NCBI GenBank assembly: GCA_965601485.1
Contig: OZ271846.1
Location: forward strand, 1,550,001 to 1,614,000
From: Methylotenera_A aquatica
GTDB taxonomy: Bacteria > Pseudomonadota > Gammaproteobacteria > Burkholderiales > Methylophilaceae
Reading direction: 5' to 3'
DNA: 64,000 nucleotides
Shown here one piece after another: positions 18,298-27,289 of the stretch. Position numbers and translations under genes: made by a program. Within the stretch, counting starts at the first letter, position 1. Each line of letters begins with the position of its first letter. The notes below the pieces were generated by a model. That model was not told where the DNA came from. It saw nothing but the letters and a program-made list of their open reading frames with translations, and ran no database searches.

Positions 18298-18873
18298 TTG
18301 GAAAATATTAATCTAACAGGTCAGTTTCTCATCGCGATGCCCGCCATGACAGATCCTTATTTTTCTAAAACCGTCATTTATATTTGCACACATAATCAAG
18401 ACGGTGCAATGGGGTTAGTGATTAATCGTGCGACTGATATCACCATAGTTGATCTATTCGAACAAATCAAACTCAACCCTGACTCACCCGCCTTACTCGA
18501 AAAAATTGTGCATTACGGCGGCCCAGTTCAAACTGAGCGTGGATTTATTTTGCACACACCGCATGAAGATTACAACTCAACCATCTTGGTCAATAACACC
18601 ATTGCACTTACTACTTCCAAAGATATTCTAGAAGCGGCTTCGAAAAGTACGGGGCCCGAAAAAATATTGATTGCGCTGGGTTATGCAGGCTGGACAACTG
18701 GACAGTTAGAAGATGAAGTATTACAAAATGCGTGGTTAAATATGGATACCAATAATATCCATGACATTCATACTTTAATTTTCGATGCGCAAAACGATTC
18801 AAAATTTGATATTGCCATGCAGTTAATGGGTTTAAATTTAGCTAACTTCACGCATAACGCAGGGCATGCTTAA
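18298..18873 (+). CDS. yqgE: YqgE/AlgH family protein
   Basis: The 191-residue protein starts at TTG (MENINLTGQFLIAMPAMTDPYFSKTV). It contains GAMGLVINR, the HYGGPVQTERGFILH core and GYAGWTTGQLEDEV, all diagnostic of UPF0301/AlgH. The function is not settled. It abuts ruvX (stop TAA then GTG at once) and begins the run yqgE-ruvX-pyrR-pyrB-pyrC', whose order is conserved in many beta- and gammaproteobacteria. No clear ribosome-binding site precedes the TTG. Confidence 0.92.
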   Translation: MENINLTGQFLIAMPAMTDPYFSKTVIYICTHNQDGAMGLVINRATDITIVDLFEQIKLNPDSPALLEKIVHYGGPVQTERGFILHTPHEDYNSTILVNNTIALTTSKDILEAASKSTGPEKILIALGYAGWTTGQLEDEVLQNAWLNMDTNNIHDIHTLIFDAQNDSKFDIAMQLMGLNLANFTHNAGHA

Positions 18874-19383
18874 GTGATGACGGATGCGCCAGACAACCCA
18901 AGCAGCGCCAAAAGTCCTAAAAACCAGAGTCATTTACCCATTTTAGAACGCAAATACCCCGATATTATTGGCACTGTACTTGCCTTCGATTTTGGTGAAA
19001 AACGGATTGGCGTAGCGGTTGGCGAAATCATACTCAAAGAAGCCTACCCTGTTACCACTATTGAAGTCGAAACCAATGATGCCAAATTTGCAAAAATTGC
19101 TCACCTCATTCAAGAGTGGCGCCCTAGCTTGCTGGTAGTAGGTTTGCCAACACACATGGATGGCACCGAACACACCCTGACCCATTTAGCCAAAAAATTT
19201 GCGCAGCGCCTAGAAGGTCGCTTTAATTTGCCAGTCACCATGATGGATGAACGATTGACTTCTGTTGAAGCGGTCGAGCGCTTACAAGCAGCAGGTATTA
19301 AAGGTGCCAAACAAAAAAACCTGATGGATTCAGTGGCCGCGCAAAGCATATTACAATCTTATTTTGAGCAATTAGCTTTCTAA
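18874..19383 (+). CDS. ruvX: Putative pre-16S rRNA nuclease YqgF/RuvX
   Basis: This RNase H-fold nuclease matures the 16S rRNA 5' end. The 169-residue protein contains VLAFDFGEKRIGVAVGE (first acidic site), LLVVGLPTHMDGTEH and the last motif MMDERLTSVEA with its conserved Asp-Glu. GVK-type lysines (KGAKQKNLMDSVAAQSIL) follow. The start is GTG at 18874 directly after the yqgE stop, or the ATG three bases later. The N-terminus is about 35 residues longer than in E. coli. Confidence 0.92.
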   Translation: MMTDAPDNPSSAKSPKNQSHLPILERKYPDIIGTVLAFDFGEKRIGVAVGEIILKEAYPVTTIEVETNDAKFAKIAHLIQEWRPSLLVVGLPTHMDGTEHTLTHLAKKFAQRLEGRFNLPVTMMDERLTSVEAVERLQAAGIKGAKQKNLMDSVAAQSILQSYFEQLAF

Positions 19384-19399
19384 TTATTAGAAAAAACGT

Positions 19400-19948
19400 A
19401 TGCAACTACCAAACCCAGAAACACTATTAAGTGATATCAGCACCAAAATTCTAGCGCATCTGGCGAATCCTGAATTATCCGAAAATAGTGCGTTAGTCGG
19501 CATTCATAGTGGTGGCGTTTGGTTAATGCAACGCATTTTAAGTCAACTTAAAACTGCTATTTCTTACGGCACGCTAGATGCCGCATTGTATAGGGATGAT
19601 TATTCACAGCGTGGCTTAAAAGCCGAAATACAGCCATCTAATATTGCATTTAACGTGCAAGATAAACACATTATTTTGATTGACGATATTTTTTACACAG
19701 GCCGTACCACGCGCGCTGCTATGAATGAGCTTTTTGATTATGGCAGGCCTGCCAGTATCACACTGGCGGTGTTGATTAATCGCGGTGGCGCACAACTACC
19801 TATTAAGCCACAAATTGTAGGTGCAGAAATTCTGCTTAGATCCAATCAGAGCTTGCAGTTATCGCAAGATACCAGAGGCAAATTACATTTAAGCCTAGAA
19901 ACTGACGATATGTCAGCAACAAACGATTTAAAGGCAAGCAATGTATAA
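19400..19948 (+). CDS. pyrR: Bifunctional pyr regulatory protein / uracil phosphoribosyltransferase
   Basis: The 182-residue protein has the PRPP-binding loop ILIDDIFYTGRTTRAA near residue 94, and LVGIHSGGVWL and YRDDYSQRG as expected for PyrR. In Firmicutes PyrR is an RNA-binding attenuator; in proteobacteria this homologue lies next to pyrB and its RNA-binding role is doubtful. The gene overlaps pyrB by 8 nt, so they are co-translated. Confidence 0.92.
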   Translation: MQLPNPETLLSDISTKILAHLANPELSENSALVGIHSGGVWLMQRILSQLKTAISYGTLDAALYRDDYSQRGLKAEIQPSNIAFNVQDKHIILIDDIFYTGRTTRAAMNELFDYGRPASITLAVLINRGGAQLPIKPQIVGAEILLRSNQSLQLSQDTRGKLHLSLETDDMSATNDLKASNV

Positions 19949-20894
19949 CCCGCAACTAGACTCTGATGGCAATCTAAAGCACTTGCTGACTATTGAAGGC
20001 TTACCAAAGCGTATTTTGAATCAAATTTTAGATACGGCTGAAACATTTGTAGGTGTGGCAGAGCGCGATATTAAAAAAGTGCCATTGTTACGTGGTAAAA
20101 CCGTGTGCAATATCTTCTTTGAAAACAGCACCCGCACCCGCACTACCTTTGAAATCGCAGCCAAGCGCTTATCAGCCGATGTGCTTAATCTTAATGTTGG
20201 TACATCAAGCCAATCTAAAGGTGAAACCATTCTAGATACGGTGGATAATTTAATCGCCATGCACGCTGATATGTTTGTGGTACGCCACGCGCAAAGCGGT
20301 GCAGCGCATTTTATTGCCCAGCATGTGCGTGACAATATTAGCGTGATTAATGCAGGAGATGGTCGCCATGCGCACCCAACGCAGGGTTTGTTGGATGTAT
20401 TTACCATCCGCCGCTACAAGCCTGATATGCATAATTTGCGCATAGCTTTAGTGGGTGATGTGTTGCACTCAAGGGTGGCAAGAAGCGAAATTCATGCGCT
20501 TACTACTTTAGGTGTACCAGAAGTGCGCGTGATTGCCCCTAAAACATTATTGCCAACTGGCATTGAAAAAATGGGCGTGCAAGTGTTTCACGATCTAAAA
20601 GCCGGCTTAAAAGATGTAGATGTGATTATGATGTTGCGCCTGCAAAACGAACGTATGAGTGGCGCAATGCTGCCTAGCGCACAAGAATATTTTAAAACCT
20701 TCGGCTTAACCCAAGAAAAACTCAAACTTGCTAAGCCAGATGCCATTGTAATGCACCCGGGGCCTATGAATCGCGGCGTAGAAATTGACTCTAGCGTAGC
20801 AGATGGCAGCCAATCGGTGATTTTACCGCAAGTGACATATGGTATTGCGGTGCGGATGGCGGTGATGGCAATGCTTGCCGGGGGTACAGCATGA
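19941..20894 (+). CDS. pyrB: Aspartate carbamoyltransferase catalytic subunit
   Basis: PyrB joins carbamoyl phosphate and aspartate in pyrimidine synthesis. The 317-residue protein shows the carbamoyl-phosphate loop FFENSTRTRTTFEIAAKRL near residue 57. It also has NAGDGRHAHPTQGLLD, GDVLHSRVARSE and HPGPMNRGVEID. It overlaps the following pyrC' by 4 nt (ATGA). The PyrB - inactive PyrC' pairing is that of class A aspartate transcarbamoylase, a dodecamer in which PyrC' is a structural partner. Confidence 0.95.
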   Translation: MYNPQLDSDGNLKHLLTIEGLPKRILNQILDTAETFVGVAERDIKKVPLLRGKTVCNIFFENSTRTRTTFEIAAKRLSADVLNLNVGTSSQSKGETILDTVDNLIAMHADMFVVRHAQSGAAHFIAQHVRDNISVINAGDGRHAHPTQGLLDVFTIRRYKPDMHNLRIALVGDVLHSRVARSEIHALTTLGVPEVRVIAPKTLLPTGIEKMGVQVFHDLKAGLKDVDVIMMLRLQNERMSGAMLPSAQEYFKTFGLTQEKLKLAKPDAIVMHPGPMNRGVEIDSSVADGSQSVILPQVTYGIAVRMAVMAMLAGGTA

Positions 20895-22171
20895 AAATTC
20901 ATATCAAAAATGGTCATGTGATTGACCCTAAAAATAATATTAATACTAAACAAGATATCTATATCGCGGCGGGTAAAATCTTGGGGGTTGGCAATAAACC
21001 AGCAAACTTTGCCCCTAATCAAACCATTGATGCAGAAGGCTTAATTATAAGCCCAGGCTTTGTAGATTTAAGTGCACGCTTGCGCGAACCAGGCTCAGAA
21101 TATTCAGCCACTTTGGTGAGTGAGTTACATGCCGCGGCCGCAGGTGGTGTTACCAGTATTGCCTGCACGCCAGACACACAACCCGTACTAGATGAACCTG
21201 GCTTGGTTGAGATGCTTAAATATCGTGCTAGGCAAATCAACCTTGCTAACGTTTATCCGCTTGGTGCCTTAACACGGCAGCTAAATGGCAAACTGCTCAC
21301 AGAAATGTGCAAGTTAACAGAGGCTGGTTGCGTAGGTTTTAGCCAAGCCGATAGCTCCATTACCGATACCCAAGTGCTTTGGCGTGCTTGCGAATATGCG
21401 GCTACATTTGGCTACACCTTATTTTTGCGTGCTCAAGACGAATATTTGGCCAAAAATGGTGTGGCGCATGACGGCGAAATGGCTAGCAGGCTTGGTTTAA
21501 AAGGTATTCCAGCGGCAGCAGAAGGCTTGGCCATTGCCAGTATCTTAAGAATTGCTCAAGAAACCAATACCAAAATTCATCTGTGCCGATTATCAACCGC
21601 GGAAGGGGTCGCGTTGGTACGCGATGCCAAAAAGCAGGGCATACAAGTCACGGCCGATGTAAGCGCGCAGCACTTGCATTTAACCGATTTTGACATAGGT
21701 TATTTTAATACTCATGCCAATTTAAAACCGCCACTACGAAGCCAGCGCGATAAAGATGCTCTGTGCGCTGGACTGAAGGATGGCACCATTGATGCCGTTT
21801 GCTCTGACCATACGCCAGTGAACGATGATGCAAAACTATTGCCTTTTGCTGAAGCCGAAGCTGGGGCCACTGGCTTAGAATTACTGTTACCACTCGCATT
21901 AAAATGGGCTAGCCAACATAAATTATCGGTTTTGGATGCGATTAGCAAAATCACTAGCCAGTCAGCCGCAATATTAGGCATAACAGGCGGCAATCTTTCA
22001 ATTGGCAGCGATGCCGATATAGCCATATTCGACCCAGAACAAGTATGGACAGTTACACCAAACCAATTGGTTAGCCAAGGCAAAAATACTCCCTTTTTGG
22101 GCATAGAAATGATGGGGAAAGTGCAATATACTTTATTGCACGGACAAATCACCTATCAAGCAAACCTCTAG
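20891..22171 (+). CDS. pyrX: Dihydroorotase-like subunit PyrC' (probably catalytically inactive)
   Basis: The 426-residue protein has the full amidohydrolase fold and late motifs ADVSAQHLHLTD and AVCSDHTPVN. The first zinc motif of active dihydroorotases, D-x-H-x-H followed by (F/L)REPG, reads here DLSARLREPG (residues 59-68). Ser61 and Arg63 replace both histidines. That matches the inactive PyrC' of the Pseudomonas-type class A aspartate transcarbamoylase, where it supports PyrB assembly. The overlap with pyrB supports a complex. A true dihydroorotase should be encoded elsewhere. Confidence 0.9.
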   Translation: MKIHIKNGHVIDPKNNINTKQDIYIAAGKILGVGNKPANFAPNQTIDAEGLIISPGFVDLSARLREPGSEYSATLVSELHAAAAGGVTSIACTPDTQPVLDEPGLVEMLKYRARQINLANVYPLGALTRQLNGKLLTEMCKLTEAGCVGFSQADSSITDTQVLWRACEYAATFGYTLFLRAQDEYLAKNGVAHDGEMASRLGLKGIPAAAEGLAIASILRIAQETNTKIHLCRLSTAEGVALVRDAKKQGIQVTADVSAQHLHLTDFDIGYFNTHANLKPPLRSQRDKDALCAGLKDGTIDAVCSDHTPVNDDAKLLPFAEAEAGATGLELLLPLALKWASQHKLSVLDAISKITSQSAAILGITGGNLSIGSDADIAIFDPEQVWTVTPNQLVSQGKNTPFLGIEMMGKVQYTLLHGQITYQANL

Positions 22172-22315
22172 TCGTCAACATTTTGGATAATGTTAAGTTT
22201 TATGTTTAGGAACAGTTCGGCCTGATAACTACTTGACGTTTCTATAAAAAGGGCCGATAGACACCACAGTGTTGTAAGGTTTCGATGCAACTATTAGGTT
22301 AGTTGCGATTGTTGA

Positions 22316-22507
22316 TTGGCTAAAACACATCCTAAATCTAAAGCAATACTTTCTGGTTATCGTAATCCAAAAGGCAACCAAATCTCTAATGAAGCCTAAG
22401 CAAAATAACGGGCTGAATCAGTAGAAGATACTTTGGAAGATGCTAGATTTGACGAAGAAAGAATCGATAAACGCAAACCACGGAGCGTATATGGCGGCTC
22501 CTATTAA
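22316..22507 (+). pseudogene. Possible decayed small gene in the pyrC'-pilU gap
   Basis: In one frame the sequence reads LAKTHPKSKAILSGYRNPKG, NQISNEA, a TAA, AK, a TAA, then RAESVEDTLEDARFDEERID and KRKPRSVYGGSY to a final TAA. The last 33 codons have strongly coding-like composition (charged, no rare pattern), so a 60-residue gene with two nonsense codons is plausible. I cannot name the family. The rest of the 446-bp gap shows nothing but the pilU terminator. Confidence 0.4.
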
Positions 22508-22574
22508 GCAGAGGCGAGAGGCGTAGAGGTTTCTGTTGAGTAATCAATTTCTCTACTTAAACTTCTAGCCGTTA

Positions 22575-22602
22575 AAAATGCCTATGTATGCATCGGCATT
22601 TT
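22575..22602 (-). terminator. Rho-independent terminator of pilU
   Basis: AAAATGCC - 12-nt loop - GGCATTTT forms an 8-bp stem followed, on the minus strand, by a run of five T. It lies 16 nt after the pilU stop. It can also act weakly on the plus strand. Confidence 0.7.
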
Positions 22603-22617
22603 ATTTATTTATTAACT

Positions 22618-23754
22618 TTACACAATGCCTAAATGATCTAAACCAGAAGATACATCTTTATCATGCGCACCTTTTCCGTGCAGTTTAATTTTAAGTCGTA
22701 TGTCGTTGACTGAGTCAGCATTTTTAAGCGCATCTTCGTAACTAATTGTACCCGATTCATGCAGATCGAATAAAGCTTGGTCGAATGTTTGCATACCAAT
22801 TTCGCGCGAACGGCCAATAATCTCTTTAATTTCATGCACATCGCCTTTAAAGATTAAATCAGAAATCAATGGCGAATTAATCATAATCTCAATCGCTGCC
22901 GCGCGGCCAATACCATTAACCTTAGGAATCAAACGTTGTGAAATAAACGCACGCGTATTCAGTGACAAATCCATTAACAGCTGATGTCGCCGCTCTTCTG
23001 GGAAGAAGTTAATAATACGATCCAGCGCTTGGTTGGTGCTGTTAGCGTGCAAAGTTGCCATGCATAAGTGGCCCGTTTCTGCGAAAGCAATCGCATAATC
23101 CATGGTTTCGCGATCGCGGATTTCGCCAATCAGAATCACATCAGGTGCTTGGCGCAGCGTATTTTTAAGCGCAATATGCCAATTCTCAGTATCTACACCC
23201 ACTTCCCGTTGGGTGATAATGCAGTTTTTATGATCGTGCACAAACTCAACCGGGTCTTCTATAGTAATAATATGGCCATAGCTATTTTCATTGCGATAGC
23301 CAATCATAGCTGCTAAAGAAGTAGATTTACCAGAGCCTGTACCGCCCACAAAAATCACCAAACCACGCTTGGCCATGGCAATATCTTTTAATATTTCGGG
23401 CAAGCCTAAATCTTCAAATTTAGGGATTTTGGTGGCAATGGTCCTAAATACCAAACCCACAGAACCGCGTTGTACAAAGGCATTCACCCTAAAACGCGCC
23501 ACACTTGGCAAACCAATAGCAAAGTTACATTCGTTGGTGGCATCAAACTCTGATGCTTGCTTATCATTCATTATAGATCGAGCAATTTCCCGTGCTTGTT
23601 GCGCTGATAATACTTGCTGGCTGATGGGTGTCATTTTGCCATCAATCTTCATTGCTGGCGGAAAGCCCGCGGTAATGAACATATCCGAGGCTTTTTTGAC
23701 AATCATTAAGCGCAATAAGTCAAATACGAACTTTTCAGCCTGGCCTTTTTCCAT
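22618..23754 (-). CDS. pilU: Type IV pilus retraction ATPase PilU
   Basis: PilU is a PilT paralogue that aids pilus retraction under load and works with PilT. The 378-residue protein has Walker A GGTGSGKSTSLAAM (residues 137-150), ITIEDPVEFVHDHK, the Walker B segment APDVILIGEIRDRETMDYAI and the His box LCMATLHANSTNQAL. The divergent P-loop with GG in place of GP and the charged C-terminal tail after residue 345 are PilU-like. It follows pilT with 41 nt between, the usual pilT-pilU pair. Confidence 0.94.
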   Translation of the reverse strand: MEKGQAEKFVFDLLRLMIVKKASDMFITAGFPPAMKIDGKMTPISQQVLSAQQAREIARSIMNDKQASEFDATNECNFAIGLPSVARFRVNAFVQRGSVGLVFRTIATKIPKFEDLGLPEILKDIAMAKRGLVIFVGGTGSGKSTSLAAMIGYRNENSYGHIITIEDPVEFVHDHKNCIITQREVGVDTENWHIALKNTLRQAPDVILIGEIRDRETMDYAIAFAETGHLCMATLHANSTNQALDRIINFFPEERRHQLLMDLSLNTRAFISQRLIPKVNGIGRAAAIEIMINSPLISDLIFKGDVHEIKEIIGRSREIGMQTFDQALFDLHESGTISYEDALKNADSVNDIRLKIKLHGKGAHDKDVSSGLDHLGIV

Positions 23755-23795
23755 TATTAATTCCTAGTATTATCTATTAATATTACTGTCAATTT

Positions 23796-24839
23796 TTAGC
23801 CAATAATTGAATCTTTATTGGATGCTTTGCTACGTGCCTCGTTAGCTGAAATAATATTACGGCGCACTAAATCTTGCAGATTTTGATCCAGTGTTTGCAT
23901 GCCAATATTTTGGCCTGTTTGAATCGCCGAATACATTTGCGCTACTTTATTTTCACGAATCAAGTTACGAATAGCGGGTGTACCAATCATAATTTCATGC
24001 GCCGCCACACGGCCTTGCTCATCTTTAGTTTTACACAAAGTTTGCGAAATCACAGAGCGCAGTGACTCAGACAGCATTGACCGCACCATTTCTTTTTCTG
24101 CCGCTGGGAACACATCCACAATACGGTCTACTGTTTTAGCAGCAGAGCTGGTATGCAAAGTACCAAATACCAAGTGACCTGTTTCCGCGGCACTTAGCGC
24201 CAAGCGAATCGTTTCCAAATCGCGCATCTCGCCCACTAGAATCACATCAGGGTCTTCACGCAACGCAGAGCGCAAGGCATTTTGGAATGATAGGGTGTGA
24301 GGCCCTACTTCACGCTGATTAATCAGACATTTTTTAGAGGTATGCACAAATTCGATTGGGTCTTCTACCGTTAAAATATGGCCCATTTCGTTTTCGTTAA
24401 TATAATCTACCATAGCCGCCAAGGTTGTGGATTTGCCTGAACCAGTCGGCCCTGTGACCAGCACAATGCCACGCGGTGTATTGGCAATTTCTTTAAAAAT
24501 CGCCGGGCAATTCAGTTGCTCTAGCGTTAAAATTTTAGAAGGAATGGTCCTGAAAACGGCGCCAGAACCACGATTATGATTAAACGCATTAACGCGGAAG
24601 CGCGCTAAATTAGGGATTTCGAATGAAAAGTCACATTCCAGTGTTTCTTCATACACTTTGCGTTGGACATCGTTCATGATGTCGTACACCATGCCACGTA
24701 CTTGAGTGTGATCAAGCGCGGGAACATTAATTTTGCGAATGTCACCATGCACACGAATCATAGGGGGCAAGCCTGCTGAAAGATGCAAATCCGATGCTTT
24801 ATTCTTAACCGAAAAGACCAGTAAATCTGAAATATCCAC
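23796..24839 (-). CDS. pilT: Type IV pilus retraction ATPase PilT
   Basis: PilT depolymerises type IV pili, giving twitching and DNA uptake. The 347-residue protein has GPTGSGKSTTLAAMVD (130-145), TVEDPIEFVH, DPDVILVGEMRDLETIRLAL and HLVFGTLHTSSAAKT. The retraction motif AIRNLIRE is present. The start is GTG at 24839 with AGGAG 6 nt upstream. It is divergent from yggS, the common pilT-yggS-proC-yggT arrangement. It is intact. Confidence 0.96.
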   Translation of the reverse strand: MDISDLLVFSVKNKASDLHLSAGLPPMIRVHGDIRKINVPALDHTQVRGMVYDIMNDVQRKVYEETLECDFSFEIPNLARFRVNAFNHNRGSGAVFRTIPSKILTLEQLNCPAIFKEIANTPRGIVLVTGPTGSGKSTTLAAMVDYINENEMGHILTVEDPIEFVHTSKKCLINQREVGPHTLSFQNALRSALREDPDVILVGEMRDLETIRLALSAAETGHLVFGTLHTSSAAKTVDRIVDVFPAAEKEMVRSMLSESLRSVISQTLCKTKDEQGRVAAHEIMIGTPAIRNLIRENKVAQMYSAIQTGQNIGMQTLDQNLQDLVRRNIISANEARSKASNKDSIIG

Positions 24840-24855
24840 GTGCGGCTCCTGCTAT

Positions 24856-24884
24856 AATATAGACTTGCATTAGCGTTTAATCAA
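24856..24884 (-). promoter_or_regulatory. Sigma-70 promoter for pilT-pilU
   Basis: Reading the minus strand, TTGATT and TATATT are separated by exactly 17 nt, with the -10 box ending 17 nt before the pilT start. This is the best -35/-10 pair in the divergent gap. Confidence 0.6.
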
Positions 24885-24939
24885 TAAATTATCACTATTA
24901 ATAAGTTACATTAAAAAAATTACTTAAACTATTTGAATT

Positions 24940-25632
24940 ATGACCATAATTGCGGATTCCTTGCAAGAGATTCAAGTAAAAATTCATACGGCTTTACGCT
25001 CTGCAAATCGCCAAGATACTTTACAACTGTTAGCCGTTAGCAAGGCACAAACAGCTGATAAATTGCGCGAAGCATATTTGAGCGGCCAGCGTTTGTTTGG
25101 TGAAAACTATTTGCAAGAGGCTATTTGTAAGCAAGAGCAATTAGCTGATTTAAATATTGAATGGCATTTTATTGGTCCAATTCAAAGCAATAAAACGCAA
25201 CTAATTGCTCAACATTTTGATTGGGTGCACTCTGTGGATAGGCTTAAAATAGCACAGCGTTTATCGGATGCCAGACCAAGCAAACTAGCCCCGTTGAATA
25301 TTTGCATTCAAATAAATAGTAGCTTTGAAGACACGAAAAGCGGTGCTGATTTAGCCGAAGTGACTACGCTGGCGACTGCCATTAATCAATTACCCAATCT
25401 AAAACTTCGTGGCTTGATGTCGATTCCTGCGCCCGCCAGCGATTACGACAAACAACGTGCACAATTTAAAATTGTGTCAGATACTTTTAACAGTTTAAAG
25501 CGGCAGGGGTTCATTATAGACACTCTATCTATCGGTATGTCCAATGACTATGTTGCTGCGATTCACGAAGGTGCTACTATCATACGTATTGGCTCTGCCT
25601 TATTTGGCGAACGGAAAGTATCAACAACTTAA
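24940..25632 (+). CDS. yggS: YggS family pyridoxal phosphate homeostasis protein
   Basis: The 230-residue protein has the PLP-binding lysine segment LLAVSKAQTADKLREAY, followed by FGENYLQEA, WHFIGPIQSNKT and LRGLMSIP. It ends with LSIGMSNDYVAAIHEGATIIRIGSALFG. YggS/PLPBP proteins have no known catalytic activity; they keep free PLP balanced and affect amino-acid pools. It precedes proC and yggT in a conserved cluster. Confidence 0.95.
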   Translation: MTIIADSLQEIQVKIHTALRSANRQDTLQLLAVSKAQTADKLREAYLSGQRLFGENYLQEAICKQEQLADLNIEWHFIGPIQSNKTQLIAQHFDWVHSVDRLKIAQRLSDARPSKLAPLNICIQINSSFEDTKSGADLAEVTTLATAINQLPNLKLRGLMSIPAPASDYDKQRAQFKIVSDTFNSLKRQGFIIDTLSIGMSNDYVAAIHEGATIIRIGSALFGERKVSTT

Positions 25633-25660
25633 TTAGAACAATAGAATGAGATTACGTTAA

Positions 25661-26476
25661 ATGAAATTGGCTTTTATTGGCGGCGGCAACATGGCACTTG
25701 CCTTGATACTGGGATTAAAAAAACGAAAAGTCAGCATGTCCAATATCTTGGTGGTGGAACACGATGTGAGCAAATGGCAAGTATTAGAACAGCATGGTGT
25801 AAATGTCAGCGCTGATTTAAGCACTGTTGCCGATTGCAGCACCATTGTATTAGCGATTAAGCCGCAACAATTATCGGCATTGGCAAAAACCTTAACACCG
25901 CTACTGAACGCAACCGAACGGCCCTTGATTATTTCCATTGCAGCAGGCATTCGCTTGATGGATTTAAGCCGCTGGTTGGGCAATTATCCAATTATTGTTC
26001 GCGCTATGCCCAACACCCCAGCACAGATTCAAGCAGGCGTTACTGGCTTATATGCCATGCCAAGCGTATCTAAAAAACACATCACGCTAGCAGACCAAAT
26101 ATTAAAAGCGGTTGGCAACACAATTTGGTTGGATTCGGAAGAGAAATTAGATGCGGTTACGGCCATTTCCGGCAGTGGCCCTGCCTACGTATTTTATTTT
26201 ATAGAAGCTTTAGAAGCTGCCGCCCTAAACTTAGGTTTAAATGAGCAACAAGCCAAAGAGTTAAGCATTGCCACTTTTAAAGGCGCGAGCTTATTGGCCG
26301 ATGTCAGTGCAACGCCGATTGAAACCTTGCGCAAGCAAGTGACATCAAAAGGTGGTACAACAGAACAAGGCGTGTTGAGTTTAGAAAATTCACAAGTAAA
26401 ACAAGCTATTATGCTGGCTGCGCAAAAAGCTTGCGAACGCGCCAATACCTTAGGTATTGAATTAGGTAAAGATTAG
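25661..26476 (+). CDS. proC: Pyrroline-5-carboxylate reductase
   Basis: ProC reduces pyrroline-5-carboxylate to proline with NAD(P)H. The 271-residue protein has the Rossmann start LAFIGGGNMALALI and VLAIKPQQL. It also has RAMPNTPAQIQAGVTGL and the C-terminal substrate-binding SGSGPAYVFYFIEALEAAA and TSKGGTTEQGV. It sits 28 nt after yggS, and the gene is complete. Confidence 0.95.
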   Translation: MKLAFIGGGNMALALILGLKKRKVSMSNILVVEHDVSKWQVLEQHGVNVSADLSTVADCSTIVLAIKPQQLSALAKTLTPLLNATERPLIISIAAGIRLMDLSRWLGNYPIIVRAMPNTPAQIQAGVTGLYAMPSVSKKHITLADQILKAVGNTIWLDSEEKLDAVTAISGSGPAYVFYFIEALEAAALNLGLNEQQAKELSIATFKGASLLADVSATPIETLRKQVTSKGGTTEQGVLSLENSQVKQAIMLAAQKACERANTLGIELGKD

Positions 26477-26516
26477 TTTTTAAACTCACCAATATCATTA
26501 AAAGGCTTTTATTAAC

Positions 26517-27092
26517 ATGTTAAGCACCGCGCTACAATTTTTACTGACAACAGTTTTTAATTTACTCACTTTGGTATTTTTATTGCGCTTTTTTATGCAG
26601 TATTTAAGGTCACCATTTAATAACCCATTAGGATTAATGGTAGTTACACTTACCGATTTTGCTGTTAAGCCCGTACGTAGAATCATTCCCAGCTTTAAAA
26701 AAATCGATTTATCTACTCTGTTTTTGGGGCTAATCACACAGTTAATATTGCAATTTAGCCTACTTTTATTGCGTGACTTTCCTATTTTTGTTGCTGGCGA
26801 AACCGCTTGGCTTAGCTTTATTGGCTTAAGCTTTCTGGGAATTTTGCGCACCGCATTAGATGTGTTTTTTTATGCCATTTTGTTGCAAGTAATTTTAAGC
26901 TGGGTAAATACACGCTCTCCTTTTTCAGGAGTTTTAGATACCTTAACCAGACCGATTCTAAGCCCAATTCGCCGTTTAATTCCCAGCACAAACGGTTTGG
27001 ATTTTTCACCATTGGTTGCTTTAATTTTGCTACAGATGGTGAATATTTCGGTATTTAAAACCTTAGAAGTTCAATTATTGTCGCTATTTTAG
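26517..27092 (+). CDS. yggT: YggT family integral membrane protein
   Basis: This 191-residue protein has two copies of the YGGT module. Each is a hydrophobic helix pair followed by a basic V-R/P-R-R-I-I/L-P-S motif: KPVRRIIPSFKKIDLS near residue 57 and SPIRRLIPSTNGLDFSP near 155. YggT proteins are linked to osmotic shock tolerance. It closes the yggS-proC-yggT operon. Confidence 0.93.
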   Translation: MLSTALQFLLTTVFNLLTLVFLLRFFMQYLRSPFNNPLGLMVVTLTDFAVKPVRRIIPSFKKIDLSTLFLGLITQLILQFSLLLLRDFPIFVAGETAWLSFIGLSFLGILRTALDVFFYAILLQVILSWVNTRSPFSGVLDTLTRPILSPIRRLIPSTNGLDFSPLVALILLQMVNISVFKTLEVQLLSLF

Positions 27093-27129
27093 ATTGCGCA
27101 GAACACATGAAAATTAAATACTTAACAGT

Positions 27130-27152
27130 TGTAAACGTAATAAATGTTTACA
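27130..27152 (+). terminator. Weak hairpin after yggT
   Basis: TGTAAAC - 9 nt - GTTTACA lies 38 nt after the yggT stop, followed by a T-poor tail (GTTAATTCTCTT). It may be a transcript end between the converging yggT and rng genes. No gene is seen in the 197-bp gap. Confidence 0.35.
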
Positions 27153-27289
27153 GTTAATTCTCTTCAGAATCCAGCTTGGCTTTGAGGCAGTTAACCCGCG
27201 ACCACTGGATATGTCAAATTTTATTAATAATATGCTCTCTCAACAAAAATGCTTTATCAAGTAACGCCTGCACAAATTAAAATCAATAC

